DNA of 64,000 nt from Cytophagales bacterium (GCA_013298125.1 JAAFJP010000001.1:124001-188000), one strand, 5' to 3'; positions 18,289-27,098 are shown, counted from the first letter of the stretch. Notes: generated by a model not told the origin, from the letters alone. Program-made: numbers and translations.

Positions 18289-19287
18289 ATGAAACTCCAA
18301 GGTTTGCTTACAAGAGTTAGATATATGACAGCATTGGCTATCGCTACGTTGGCAGGTATCCAAACCGTTCATGCACAGCAAGAGGTTCAATACTCTCAAT
18401 ATATGTTCAATATGTTGGCGGTAAATCCAGCGTATGCAGGTAGTAGAGACGTATTAAGTATGACTGGCTTGTATCGTCAGCAATGGGCAAATATATCTAA
18501 TGCTAATACGGCATCATTCACCATAGATATGCCTATCAAAAAAGAAAAAGTAGGAGTTGGCTTACAAGCCTACCGTGACCAAATTGGTATTTTTACGAAT
18601 ACGGGTCTTTACGGTTCTTACGCCTACCGAGTAAAAGTTTCTCAAAGAACTACGCTATCAATGGGTATTCAAGGAGGAGTGAATAATCTTGTGGGTGATT
18701 TTAGAGATATTATTACTGCCTATAACACAGGAGGAACAGGGATTAATAATGACCCAACTTTCTCAGGAGGTATCAATAAATGGTTACCAAACGTGGGTGT
18801 GGGACTTTATTTGAGTAATGACCGAGGATATATTGGTTTATCTGCCCCGACTCTGATTCAGAATGTAATTGGAGTAACAGGAAAAGCTGACTCGACAGCT
18901 CGTCAAGACCGTCACTATTTTTTAATGGCTGGTTTCGTAGTAGGCTTAGGACGTTCCTTGGCATTGAAACCATCGTTCTTAGTAAAAGCAACTCGTGATG
19001 CAGCGGCTTTTGACTTTAATTTAAACCTTTGGATTAAAGACAGAATTGCGATTGGTGGTTCATGGAGAACCAACAACAGTAACTTTAAATCTCCTTTCTC
19101 AAATAACGGAGGAGATGCAGTAGTTGGACTTTTAGAAATACAACTAACTGACCAATTCCGTTTGGGATATTCGTATGACTTCATGCTGAATGGACTTGGG
19201 AAAAGAGCAGGAGCAACCCACGAAGCTATGCTGAGATATGAATTTGGTTATCGTAAAGCCAAAATTCTTACACCGAGATATTTCTAA
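18289..19287 (+). CDS. PorP/SprF family type IX secretion outer-membrane protein
   Basis: The 332-residue protein has a signal peptide (TALAIATLAGIQTVHAQ) and the family-defining start of the mature part, QQEVQYSQYMFNMLAVNPAYAGSRD (shown in part), followed by LYRQQWANI and amphipathic strands of a 14-strand-like barrel (FRLGYSYDFMLNGLG, HEAMLRYEFGY). PorP/SprF proteins sit in the outer membrane and are needed for secretion or anchoring of particular CHU_C/type B substrates; SprF serves SprB in Flavobacterium. Its place 139 bases after a giant CHU_C protein and before a PorE-like protein is the typical arrangement, so it is probably the dedicated partner of that adhesin. Confidence 0.93.
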   Translation: MKLQGLLTRVRYMTALAIATLAGIQTVHAQQEVQYSQYMFNMLAVNPAYAGSRDVLSMTGLYRQQWANISNANTASFTIDMPIKKEKVGVGLQAYRDQIGIFTNTGLYGSYAYRVKVSQRTTLSMGIQGGVNNLVGDFRDIITAYNTGGTGINNDPTFSGGINKWLPNVGVGLYLSNDRGYIGLSAPTLIQNVIGVTGKADSTARQDRHYFLMAGFVVGLGRSLALKPSFLVKATRDAAAFDFNLNLWIKDRIAIGGSWRTNNSNFKSPFSNNGGDAVVGLLEIQLTDQFRLGYSYDFMLNGLGKRAGATHEAMLRYEFGYRKAKILTPRYF

Positions 19288-19288
19288 T

Positions 19289-19392
19289 GATGTGCTAATT
19301 TGGAAATGTGCTAATTTGAAAATTCCAAACCTTGTATAGGTTCTAATTATTTTCAAATAAACTCATCATCAAATTTTCAAATTAAAATTAAA
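19289..19392. repeat. Short direct repeats TGTGCTAATTTG with inverted partner
   Basis: ATGTGCTAATTTGG and ATGTGCTAATTTGA stand in tandem just after the PorP/SprF stop, and TTTTCAAATTAAAATT downstream is a partial inverted match. Simple intergenic repeat; no terminator is obvious, consistent with read-through into the next gene. Confidence 0.5.
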
Positions 19393-19433
19393 TAACCCCC
19401 GCCTTAATAACGTAGTAAAACTTTCTTAAAACG

Positions 19434-21956
19434 ATGATTAATTTGAAGAAAACTGGACTAATGCTTGTGCTGGCATTGCTGGTAGTTGCTAAAACATTCT
19501 CTCAGTCTTTGAAAGACGCAGAGTATGAGTTTAACAAAATGAGCTACCTCAACGCCGCCGAAATGTTCGAGCAGGTTTTGAAAGGAAAACTTTCCGATTC
19601 AGAAAAGCAGTCGGCTCGTATGAAATTGGCTTATGCCTATCGCCAAATTCATGACTCGCAAAATGCGGAGCGAGTTTATAGAGAATTAATCAGTGGAGGT
19701 TCTCAACTTTCAGGCGATGCCTCGAAAGCGTATTTGTACTATGCCCAAGCATTGGCTTCAAACGGCAAGTATAAAGATGCACAAGAAGCCTACGAAAAAT
19801 ATTCAAAAGTAGAATCAGCCGATAAACGTAGTGGTGGTTTTCAAAAGCTCTATAAAAATGTAGAGACTTTGAATAAAAATGCCGCTTGCTACAAAGTGGA
19901 CTACCTTTCTATCAACTCAGACAAGGCTGATTTTAGCCCAATGTACTACAAAAATGGTCTGGTTTTCAATTCAAGTCGTACCGAAGGCACGGGTCTAAAA
20001 CGTGTATTCTGTTGGGATAATTCTCGTTTCTTGGATATGTACTATCTTACTGACCTTACTCAGTTGACTTCTTCGGCCGCTGGTTTAGGTGGTTCAGGAG
20101 CTAATAAAACGGCTTCAAGAGGTACAGAAAGAGTAGTAGGTTCAGACGAATATACTGCCCCAACTGCCAATGATACAAGAACAGTAGGAACGTTTGGTGG
20201 GACAAATATCTATCAAGGATATGGCTATTCAGAGACACCTCAAACGAAAACACAGAGATTTAGTAAAACATTAAATTCTAAGTATCACGAAGGTCCAATG
20301 ACTTTTTCGAGTGATGGTAAGAAAGTTATATTCACACGTAACAACTATACAAACGGAAAATATAAAACCTCTTCTGATAAAATCAATAAGCTGAAAATTT
20401 ATACAGCCGACGACAAAGGAGCTGGTCAATGGAATAATATAAAAGAAGTACCTTTCAATTCTAACGAATATTCAACAGGACATCCATCTCTTTCAAAAGA
20501 TGATAAATTGATGTATTTTGTGTCGGATATGCCAGGAGGTTTTGGAGGAACGGATTTGTACGTAGTTCAATACAACGGTGGAGCTTTTGGAACACCAGTA
20601 AATTTAGGTCCAGAAATCAATACCGCAGGAAACGAAATGTTCCCGTTTGTGGACGAAAGAGGAAACCTTTATTTTTCTTCTGACGGACACGCTGGTTTGG
20701 GTGATTTAGATATTTTCTATGCTCAATTGACAGATGGTTCAAAATTGAAGGGAAAAATCAAAAATATGGGTACGCCTGTCAATTCAAGCAAAGATGACTT
20801 CGGTTTCATTGCAGACGGCGAGCGTAAAATGGGTTATTTGTCTTCAAATCGTAAGCGTGGAGGAACTGATGATGATATTTATCGTTTCACTCGTGATTGT
20901 GATGAAAAACCAGATTGCGAAGAAGTACAAATCATTGTCTATGATGCAGAATCAAAAATGCCTTTGGATAATGCAGACGTAGCCGTTACGGTGGATGGTA
21001 AAACTGAAATGAAGAAAACGGATTCAAACGGAACTGTTAAAATCTGTGTAGAAGAAGGTAAAGAATGTGAATTGAAAGCAAGCCGTGAAGGATATTTACC
21101 AAACACAGTAGCTTGTAAAGAAGGAGAAGCAACCGTTGATATTCCATTATCGAGAATCAAAGACGTAGCTTCCGTTGATAGCAGTTCTGTTCAAGGTGGT
21201 ACAACTACAACGGACGGTTCTTCAACAACTTATTCACAAACAACAACTACTGACGGTGGAACAGCCGTTGATGGAAGTACAGTAGGTTATCAAGGTACAA
21301 CTGGAAACACAATTCCATGCCCTGCGACTAAAACAATTCGTGGACGTGTAACTGCCAATAAAGACAAACGTGCTTTGGGTGGTGTAACAGTAACATTAAG
21401 AAACGAATGTGACGGTTCAACGCAAAGTTTTGTAACAGGTGCTGACGGACGCTATCAATTTGAAATCTGCGAAGGTTGTGACTATACAATCGAAGCGGCA
21501 AAAGATAATTTTGGCTCACGTGGAAACAAAATTAAGAAATTGGGTAAAGGTGGACCAAGAACGGTTAATGCTAATTTGAGTATGTTTGAACAAGGAGACG
21601 TAGTAGCGATTGATAATATTTATTATGACTATGGTAAGTGTAACATCCGTGAAGATGCTTCTCGTGAATTAGACAAATTGGCTTCGATGATGAAACGTTA
21701 CAGATCAATGACCGTTGAGATTCGTTCACACACAGATAGCCGTGCAACGACAGAGTTCAACCAAAAAGTATCAGAAGGACGTTCGCAAGCAGTTAAGAAA
21801 TACTTAGTAAAACGTGGCGTTTCAGCAAGTAGAATCGAAGCATCTGGTTACGGTGAATCTCAATTATTGAACGAATGTGCTGATGGTGTAGAATGTTCAG
21901 AAGAACAACATTCAGCTAACCGTCGTACAGAATTCAAGGTTATTCAATTGAAATAG
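19434..21956 (+). CDS. PorE-like T9SS protein: TPR, beta-propeller, two CRD modules, OmpA domain
   Basis: Signal peptide 1-23 (LMLVLALLVVAKTFSQ); TPR-like helices about 25-140 (LNAAEMFEQVLKG, ARMKLAYAYRQ, AYLYYAQALASNGKYKDAQEAYEKY); PD40/WD40-like propeller about 160-485 (SPMYYKNGLVFNSSR, MTFSSDGKKVIFTRN, LYFSSDGHAGLGDLDIFYA); carboxypeptidase-regulatory-like modules at about 493-580 and 628-710 separated by a Thr/Ser-rich linker; OmpA C-terminal domain about 728-840 (YYDYGKCNIREDA, EIRSHTDSRA, NQKVSEGRSQAVKKYL) that should bind peptidoglycan. This is the architecture of PorE, which ties the type IX apparatus to the cell wall, but with two CRD modules. Adjacent PorP/SprF supports the role. 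A terminator follows. Confidence 0.9.
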   Translation: MINLKKTGLMLVLALLVVAKTFSQSLKDAEYEFNKMSYLNAAEMFEQVLKGKLSDSEKQSARMKLAYAYRQIHDSQNAERVYRELISGGSQLSGDASKAYLYYAQALASNGKYKDAQEAYEKYSKVESADKRSGGFQKLYKNVETLNKNAACYKVDYLSINSDKADFSPMYYKNGLVFNSSRTEGTGLKRVFCWDNSRFLDMYYLTDLTQLTSSAAGLGGSGANKTASRGTERVVGSDEYTAPTANDTRTVGTFGGTNIYQGYGYSETPQTKTQRFSKTLNSKYHEGPMTFSSDGKKVIFTRNNYTNGKYKTSSDKINKLKIYTADDKGAGQWNNIKEVPFNSNEYSTGHPSLSKDDKLMYFVSDMPGGFGGTDLYVVQYNGGAFGTPVNLGPEINTAGNEMFPFVDERGNLYFSSDGHAGLGDLDIFYAQLTDGSKLKGKIKNMGTPVNSSKDDFGFIADGERKMGYLSSNRKRGGTDDDIYRFTRDCDEKPDCEEVQIIVYDAESKMPLDNADVAVTVDGKTEMKKTDSNGTVKICVEEGKECELKASREGYLPNTVACKEGEATVDIPLSRIKDVASVDSSSVQGGTTTTDGSSTTYSQTTTTDGGTAVDGSTVGYQGTTGNTIPCPATKTIRGRVTANKDKRALGGVTVTLRNECDGSTQSFVTGADGRYQFEICEGCDYTIEAAKDNFGSRGNKIKKLGKGGPRTVNANLSMFEQGDVVAIDNIYYDYGKCNIREDASRELDKLASMMKRYRSMTVEIRSHTDSRATTEFNQKVSEGRSQAVKKYLVKRGVSASRIEASGYGESQLLNECADGVECSEEQHSANRRTEFKVIQLK

Positions 21957-21986
21957 AACAAAGTAAGGATTAATTTAATAAATAAT

Positions 21987-22022
21987 GAAATGCCTCAGTC
22001 GAAAGATTGGGGCATTTTTTCG
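21987..22022 (+). terminator. Rho-independent terminator of the adhesin / PorP / PorE-like block
   Basis: AATGCCTCAGTC pairs with GATTGGGGCATT (12 pairs, two of them G-T) across a GAAA tetraloop, followed by TTTTTT, 33 bases after the PorE-like stop. Confidence 0.9.
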
Positions 22023-22172
22023 TTCAAATAAACCAGACAGAAATGTCATTCGTTATGAGTACATTTAAGGAATTTATATGTTTTATCATAGAGTTTTGTA
22101 TGCAAAATGTCTTCTAAATTGAGCAAATACAATTTTAACCATAAAACCATTATCCAATCACTCATAATCACC

Positions 22173-23645
22173 ATGAAAAAGAAACAATTAACCCAGAGTT
22201 TTATCATTTTTTTAGGAATATTTATTTCTAATTTTTCGATAAATGCCCAAAAGAAATTTACTTGGGTAAGTACTACCGAAAATCAGGCTTGGGTGGTTCG
22301 TAAAAATATTCCAAAAGCAACTATCACTCCGAATCAAACTATCGTTTTGAATCCTTCGGAGGTTCTCCAAACCATGGAGGGCTTCGGAACTTGCTTTAAT
22401 GAAGCGGGCTGGTTTTCCTTACAATTATTACCCCAAAAAGACCAAGACTACATCTTCAAAGAACTATTTGCACCAAATACAGGGGCAAACCTAACGCTTT
22501 GTAGGATGCCTTTGGGAGCAAACGATTTTTCAAAAGATTGGTACTCGTTCAACGAAACGGAAGGTGATTTTGAGATGAAAAATTTTAGCATTACTAATGA
22601 TTTGAACAGCTTAGTCCCATACATTCACAAGGCACAGAGTTATAATCCTAAAATCAAAATTTGGGCTTCACCGTGGTCGCCTCCGTCTTGGATGAAATAC
22701 AATAAACACTATGCTGCCAAAAGCCTGATCAAAGGCGTAACTAACAATGAATCAGAGGAATGGGGGATTTATTTTGCAGGAATAAATAACGGATTGCCAC
22801 AAGATAGAGAAGGTAAAGAAGGGCAAAATATGTTTATTCAAGAAGAACCTTACTTCAAAGCCTACGCCAAGTATTTTGGAAAATTTGTGAGTGCCTATCG
22901 TGAACAAAACATCAATATCAGCATGGTGATGCCTCAAAACGAATTTAATTCTGCCCAACCCTTCCCAAGTTGTACTTGGACTGCGGCGGGGTTAAACAAA
23001 TTTATCAAATACCTTGGTCCTGAGATGAAAGCCCAAAATGTGGATGTATTTTTTGGAACAATGGAAAGACCAAAGTTTGAGTTGGTGGATAGTATCTTGA
23101 CCAGTCCAGACGGGCGTGAGTACATAAAAGGCGTTGGTTTTCAGTGGGATGGCAAAGGAGCTATTGCCAAGATTCATGAGCGTTATCCTAATCTAAAACT
23201 TTATCAGTCAGAACAGGAATGTGGCAATGGCAAAAATAACTGGAAATATGCCAAACACACGTGGGATTTGATGAAACACTACATCGGCAATGGTGCAAGT
23301 GCTTATATGTACTGGAATACAAGTTTATTGAAAGGCTCAATCAGCCGTTGGGGATGGAAACAAAACTCCATGATAAGCGTTGATGAAAACACGAAAACTT
23401 ATCAGTTTAACTACGATTATTATGCCTTCAAACACCTAAGTCACTTTGTGAAACCAGGGTCAAAACTCTTGAAGGCTTCGAGCGAATATAAAAACGTTTT
23501 AGCATTCATAACGCCTGAAAATCAAGTAGTTATTGTGATTCATAATAACCAATCACAAGCTGTCGTAATGAATGTAAAGGTAGGAAATAAAAGTATTACA
23601 CCTACGTTGGCAGCGGATTCGTTTAATACTTTTTTGTTGAAATAG
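22173..23645 (+). CDS. Glycoside hydrolase family 30 (glucosylceramidase-like), secreted
   Basis: The ATG at 22173 is preferred over 22107 because it directly begins a signal peptide (MKKKQLTQSFIIFLGIFISNFSINAQ); the product is 490 residues. Family features are MEGFGTCFNEAG near the start, SPWSPPSWMKYN, the acid/base glutamate in VMPQNEF (E257) and the nucleophile in LYQSEQECG (E347, matching SEACVG of the human enzyme), ending with a C-terminal beta-sandwich. GH30 enzymes release glucose or related sugars from beta-glucans, glucosylceramide or similar glycosides with retention. The protein should be periplasmic or exported. It is monocistronic with its own terminator; no SusC/D or other CAZyme is beside it. 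Confidence 0.93.
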   Translation: MKKKQLTQSFIIFLGIFISNFSINAQKKFTWVSTTENQAWVVRKNIPKATITPNQTIVLNPSEVLQTMEGFGTCFNEAGWFSLQLLPQKDQDYIFKELFAPNTGANLTLCRMPLGANDFSKDWYSFNETEGDFEMKNFSITNDLNSLVPYIHKAQSYNPKIKIWASPWSPPSWMKYNKHYAAKSLIKGVTNNESEEWGIYFAGINNGLPQDREGKEGQNMFIQEEPYFKAYAKYFGKFVSAYREQNINISMVMPQNEFNSAQPFPSCTWTAAGLNKFIKYLGPEMKAQNVDVFFGTMERPKFELVDSILTSPDGREYIKGVGFQWDGKGAIAKIHERYPNLKLYQSEQECGNGKNNWKYAKHTWDLMKHYIGNGASAYMYWNTSLLKGSISRWGWKQNSMISVDENTKTYQFNYDYYAFKHLSHFVKPGSKLLKASSEYKNVLAFITPENQVVIVIHNNQSQAVVMNVKVGNKSITPTLAADSFNTFLLK

Positions 23646-23695
23646 TATTGGTGATTAAACGATTTAGTGTTATCAATTAACGTGGTGATTTTCAG

Positions 23696-23738
23696 AACCA
23701 AGTGTATCTATTGTGATAGGCATACTTGGTTTTTTTAT
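23696..23738 (+). terminator. Rho-independent terminator after the GH30 gene
   Basis: AACCAAGT...ACTTGGTT outer stem with an inner TATC/GATA stem, followed by TTTTTTT, 50 bases after the GH30 stop. Confidence 0.85.
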
Positions 23739-23766
23739 GTAAATTAGTATCAATAAAGTTAAACTC

Positions 23767-24444
23767 ATGTATATAGACTTCCATACCCACAAACCCATAT
23801 TCAGTTCCAACTCAGAGGTTTTGGAGGTGATTTCTATGCACAAAATGGTAAAATATGAAAACGAATATTTCACCGTAGGACATCATCCTTGGTGGACAGA
23901 AGCACCGCTTTCGGAAGGAGATTTACAGAATTTAGAGGCTTTATTATTGGATAAATTTTGCCTCGGAATTGGGGAATCAGGATTAGATAAGTTGAAAGGG
24001 GCTTCCAAAGAAATTCAGGAAGAGGTCTTTTATCAACACATCATGCTGGCGAATAAACATAATGTTCCCCTCATTATCCATTGTGTGAGACAGTATGACC
24101 AAGTAATTAATTTTAGAAAAAAATACGGAAAAACACCTTGGGTGATTCACGGTTTTAGAAGAAATACTCAGTTAGCAAAATCCCTCATCGACCAAGGAAT
24201 TATAGTTTCGGTAAGTCCGTTTGAAAATATGAATGAGAGTTTTGTAGAAATGCTAAAACACTTACCCTCAGACACTTATTTCATTGAAACGGATAGTGAA
24301 TATTCTCTAAACATCATGCAACGTTATCAAATTATGGCTGATTTGAAAGGGATTAATTTGGAAGATTTAAAGGTACAGATGATGGAGAATTTTAATGCGT
24401 TTTTTGCTTGGAAGGGGGTTGGTTTTACAAAATTAGCGTATTAA
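23767..24444 (+). CDS. TatD-like metal-dependent hydrolase
   Basis: The 225-residue protein carries the TatD metal-site pattern: DFHTHKP at the N-terminus, GIGESGLD (metal-bridging Glu) near residue 60, IIHCVRQYD, WVIHGFRRN, and IETDSEYS near the end. TatD family members are TIM-barrel deoxyribonucleases or amidohydrolase-like enzymes acting in DNA turnover. At 225 residues it is shorter than E. coli TatD (about 260) and belongs to the compact Bacteroidota subgroup. Its 3' end overlaps the convergent Crp/Fnr gene by 12 bases. Confidence 0.88.
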   Translation: MYIDFHTHKPIFSSNSEVLEVISMHKMVKYENEYFTVGHHPWWTEAPLSEGDLQNLEALLLDKFCLGIGESGLDKLKGASKEIQEEVFYQHIMLANKHNVPLIIHCVRQYDQVINFRKKYGKTPWVIHGFRRNTQLAKSLIDQGIIVSVSPFENMNESFVEMLKHLPSDTYFIETDSEYSLNIMQRYQIMADLKGINLEDLKVQMMENFNAFFAWKGVGFTKLAY

Positions 24445-24993
24445 ATTCCTCATCCTCAACTCGCTCAAAGTTCTGTTCAAACTCCGCAAAGTTATCCCTA
24501 AGTAATTGGCAATATCTAACTTCGGTATCGTCTCAAATATCCCAGGAAATTCTTTTTGAATTCGTAATAAATTCATCTCTACATCATTCGACTGATTATG
24601 AGCGTGACGTAGGGCTTTGTAATGTATTTTGGCAGATAAAGCCTTTAAAATCAAATGATTGAAAATTTTGTCTTTATCCAAAAAGTGTTTGAAATTCTCT
24701 TCTGAAATTTTATAAACTGATAATTCTGTAACCGCTGAAACCCCACAAACACTAACGTGATTGTTAATAATTTCGATTTCTCCCACAATTTCCCCTTCTC
24801 CAAAAAACTCTTCCACAAAGTCATTTCCATTCTCGTTAGTCAAAAAACATTTGGCAATACCTGACTTGATAATATAGACAGTATTTACACGTTTCCCTTG
24901 TCCAATGAGGGTTTGATGGGGAAGATAGGTTTGTGGATCTGAATTAAGATTTTTCTTGACATAATCCAGTAATTCTTGATTAGTTCTAATCAT
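24433..24993 (-). CDS. Crp/Fnr family transcriptional regulator
   Basis: The ATG at 24993 (MIRTNQELLDYVKKNL) is chosen; the longer ORF to 25110 only reads through the intergenic palindrome. The 186-residue product has a cyclic-nucleotide-binding-like beta-roll (about 20-115; LIGQGKRVNTVYIIKSGIAKCF, FFGEGEIVGEIEI) and a C-terminal winged helix (LDIANYLGITLRSLNRTLSELR). No Cys cluster of an Fnr iron-sulfur site is visible. The effector is unknown. It is divergent from the HD-domain gene, which it might regulate. Confidence 0.85.
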   Translation of the reverse strand: MIRTNQELLDYVKKNLNSDPQTYLPHQTLIGQGKRVNTVYIIKSGIAKCFLTNENGNDFVEEFFGEGEIVGEIEIINNHVSVCGVSAVTELSVYKISEENFKHFLDKDKIFNHLILKALSAKIHYKALRHAHNQSNDVEMNLLRIQKEFPGIFETIPKLDIANYLGITLRSLNRTLSELRMRNLIR

Positions 24994-25092
24994 TTTTTTA
25001 TCGTTGAGACAAATGTCCTTTACTGATGTTGAAATTAGTATTTTCTTTGCAGTGTTCAAAATAAAAGGCTGTTGGATATTTTGTGGTACTGT

Positions 25093-25155
25093 GGTAGGGA
25101 CGAATAGCATTCGTCCTTTCTATGAGACTGCGGACGAATGCTATTCGTCCCTACC
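25093..25155. repeat. Perfect 24-bp inverted repeat (GGTAGGGACGAATAGCATTCGTCC)
   Basis: Arms 25093-25116 and 25132-25155 are exact reverse complements with a 15-base loop. A variant copy lies at 46551-46610, and the loop of the 3852 repeat shares GCGGACGAATGCT. It sits between the divergent Crp/Fnr and HD-domain genes. Confidence 0.9.
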
Positions 25156-25184
25156 ATAAAAACAGCCAAAGAAAAATCAAAACC

Positions 25185-25778
25185 ATGCAAACAGACAGAT
25201 TATCCAAACAAATAGAATTTATCAAAGAAATTGATAAAATCAAATACATCCAAAGGAGAACCAAACTCATCAACAGTGACCGTCACGAAAATGATGCAGA
25301 ACACAGTTGGCATTTGGCAATGATGACCATTGTTTTGGCAGAATATTCCAACACGCCAATCGATGTATTAAAAGTGTTGAAAATGGTCTTAATCCACGAC
25401 ATTGTGGAGATTGACACAGGTGATGTTTTCCTCCACGATACCACAAAAAATCACGACAATACCGACGAAGAAACCACTGCGGCAAAACGCATTTTTGGAA
25501 TGCTTCCACCCGAACAAGCCGAGGAATTTATTATCGTTTGGGAGGAGTTTGAGGAGGGAGAAACCAATGAAGCCAAATTCGCCAAAGCGATGGATAGGTT
25601 TGAACCCCTATTACAAAATGCCTCAAATAAAGGCGGTACTTGGGCAGAGTATAATGTTGATTATCAGAGGGTTATCGATACAGCATTTAAAATCAAAAAA
25701 GGCTCTGAGACGATTTGGAGCTACACAGAAGACCTTTTGAATAAATCTGTCGAGGAAGGGATATTGTTGAAAAGATAA
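25185..25778 (+). CDS. HD-domain phosphohydrolase (YfbR-like)
   Basis: Start at 25185 (MQTDRLSKQIEFIKEIDKIK), since the extra N-terminus in the ORF track translates the upstream palindrome. The 197-residue protein has the HD metal-binding signature: RHENDAEHSWHLAMM, LIHDIVEIDTGD, and a distal FAKAMDRFEPLLQN. HD proteins of this size are commonly 5'-deoxynucleotidases or related phosphohydrolases acting on nucleotides. Substrate unproven. It may share regulation with the divergent Crp/Fnr gene. Confidence 0.85.
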   Translation: MQTDRLSKQIEFIKEIDKIKYIQRRTKLINSDRHENDAEHSWHLAMMTIVLAEYSNTPIDVLKVLKMVLIHDIVEIDTGDVFLHDTTKNHDNTDEETTAAKRIFGMLPPEQAEEFIIVWEEFEEGETNEAKFAKAMDRFEPLLQNASNKGGTWAEYNVDYQRVIDTAFKIKKGSETIWSYTEDLLNKSVEEGILLKR

Positions 25779-25801
25779 TGGAATACTAACTCATATTTTT
25801 G

Positions 25802-25984
25802 GGTGCATGAATAAGTGCAGGTCATTCTTTTTTTACCCCCAACGGATTGAAATCCGTTGTTAGGAAATAGGTCATTCCTACGGAATTTTGTCGCTTTAAA
25901 TAAGTCCCAGAGGGACGACTCATATCCTAACAACGGATTTTAATCCGTTGAAAATCGGAATACTTGCACTTATTCGTACACTCA
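25802..25984. repeat. Composite MITE-like element of nested inverted repeats
   Basis: Outer arms GGTGCATGAATAAGTGCAGG / CACTTATTCGTACAC match imperfectly over about 28 bases. Inside lie AACGGATTGAAATCCGTTGTTAGG and its inverted copy CCTAACAACGGATTTTAATCCGTTG, around a GGTCATTCCTACGG ... CCCAGAGGGAC core. No ORF. It fills most of the 25779-26087 gap. Confidence 0.75.
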
Positions 25985-26033
25985 AATTTTCGTTTATCCT
26001 TCTAATTAACAAAACTTTAACAGCAAAAAATGC

Positions 26034-26062
26034 TTGCCTAAATATTGAAAAGCATAACTTTG
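26034..26062 (+). promoter_or_regulatory. Bacteroidota-type promoter (TTG-N18-TAACTTTG)
   Basis: TTG at 26034-26036 and TAACTTTG at 26055-26062 (consensus TAnnTTTG), 26 bases before the DUF2911 gene ATG. Confidence 0.75.
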
Positions 26063-26087
26063 CGGTTCAACAAAATCTCAACAAAAT

Positions 26088-26927
26088 ATGAAAAAATTAT
26101 TCTTTACATTATCTCTGTTATTTGTGGGCGTACTGACCCAAGCACAAATAAAAACGCCTAATGCAAGCCCCAGTGCAAGCGTTATCCAAGAAATTGGTTT
26201 AGGCAAAGCCACCATCGAGTATTCTCGTCCATCATTAAAAGGGCGTAAAATGTTTGGGGCGGAGTTGATTCCTTATGGTAAAATTTGGAGAACGGGAGCA
26301 AACAAAATCCCAAGTTTGATTTTATCGCAAGACATGACCATTGAAGGAAAGAAAATATCGGCGGGTACTTATGGTATAGCTACCGTTCCAAATGCTACGG
26401 AGTGGACAATCATTATCACCAAAAATGCTGAACAATGGGGCGTGTATGAATACAAGGAAGCGGAGGACTTGATGCGTTTCAACGTGAAAGCTGAAAAGTT
26501 AATGAACAAAGAAGAGTATTTTACGATGGGTTTCAGCGACTTTACGCCAACGAGTGCCTCGGTTGTGATTGCGTGGGAAAACACACAAGTAAAATTTAAA
26601 CTTGCCCAAGACCCAAGCGAAACCATCATGGCAGATATTAAGGCAAAAACGGCTGAAAAGGATGTAAATACTGAGACATTGCAAGGGGCTGCCAACTATT
26701 ACCTTGAAAATGGTAAAGATTTGAATCAGGCAATGGAATGGGCAAACAAGGTTGTGGAGAAGGATAAACAATATTGGACATTGGCTTTGAGAGCGAAAAT
26801 TGCTCAAAAATTAGGCAAATGTGAAATTGCCAAAGAAGATGCCAAAGTGGGCATTGAATTAGCTAAGAAAGAAAACGATAATTCATACGTGATGACATTG
26901 AGCAAAATATTGGCTACTTGTAAGTAG
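26088..26927 (+). CDS. DUF2911 domain protein with C-terminal helical repeats, secreted
   Basis: The 279-residue protein has a signal peptide (MKKLFFTLSLLFVGVLTQAQ), then the DUF2911 domain at about 22-170 with its conserved SPSASVIQEIG-like opening, IEYSRPSLKGRKMFG, IWRTGANKIPSL and ISAGTYGIATVP. The last 90 residues are alpha-helical and TPR-like (LNQAMEWANKVVEKD, WTLALRAKIAQKLG, CEIAKEDAKVGIEL). DUF2911 proteins are common periplasmic proteins of Bacteroidota with no known activity. It is monocistronic, with a good promoter and terminator. Confidence 0.9.
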   Translation: MKKLFFTLSLLFVGVLTQAQIKTPNASPSASVIQEIGLGKATIEYSRPSLKGRKMFGAELIPYGKIWRTGANKIPSLILSQDMTIEGKKISAGTYGIATVPNATEWTIIITKNAEQWGVYEYKEAEDLMRFNVKAEKLMNKEEYFTMGFSDFTPTSASVVIAWENTQVKFKLAQDPSETIMADIKAKTAEKDVNTETLQGAANYYLENGKDLNQAMEWANKVVEKDKQYWTLALRAKIAQKLGKCEIAKEDAKVGIELAKKENDNSYVMTLSKILATCK

Positions 26928-27049
26928 TTGTTAAGTTTTAAGTCGATAAGTTGTTAAGTTAAAAATGACACACAAGTTGCTGATTAACAAAAAGTTATAG
27001 ATAATTTTTAGATTTAAAATAACATAAATTATTACTCAAAAAATACTTA

Positions 27050-27084
27050 AAGAGATTGCTGTTTGTTCGGCAATCTCTTTTTTG
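27050..27084 (+). terminator. Rho-independent terminator after the DUF2911 gene
   Basis: AGAGATTGC pairs perfectly with GCAATCTCT across a 10-base loop, followed by TTTTTT. It lies between convergent genes. Confidence 0.88.
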
Positions 27085-27098
27085 TTGGTAACTAATTG

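Noticed and set aside
25093-25155. Possible CRISPR or attachment site
   Set aside because: A single hairpin with no spaced repeat array and no integrase or cas gene nearby; it fits a dispersed palindrome family.
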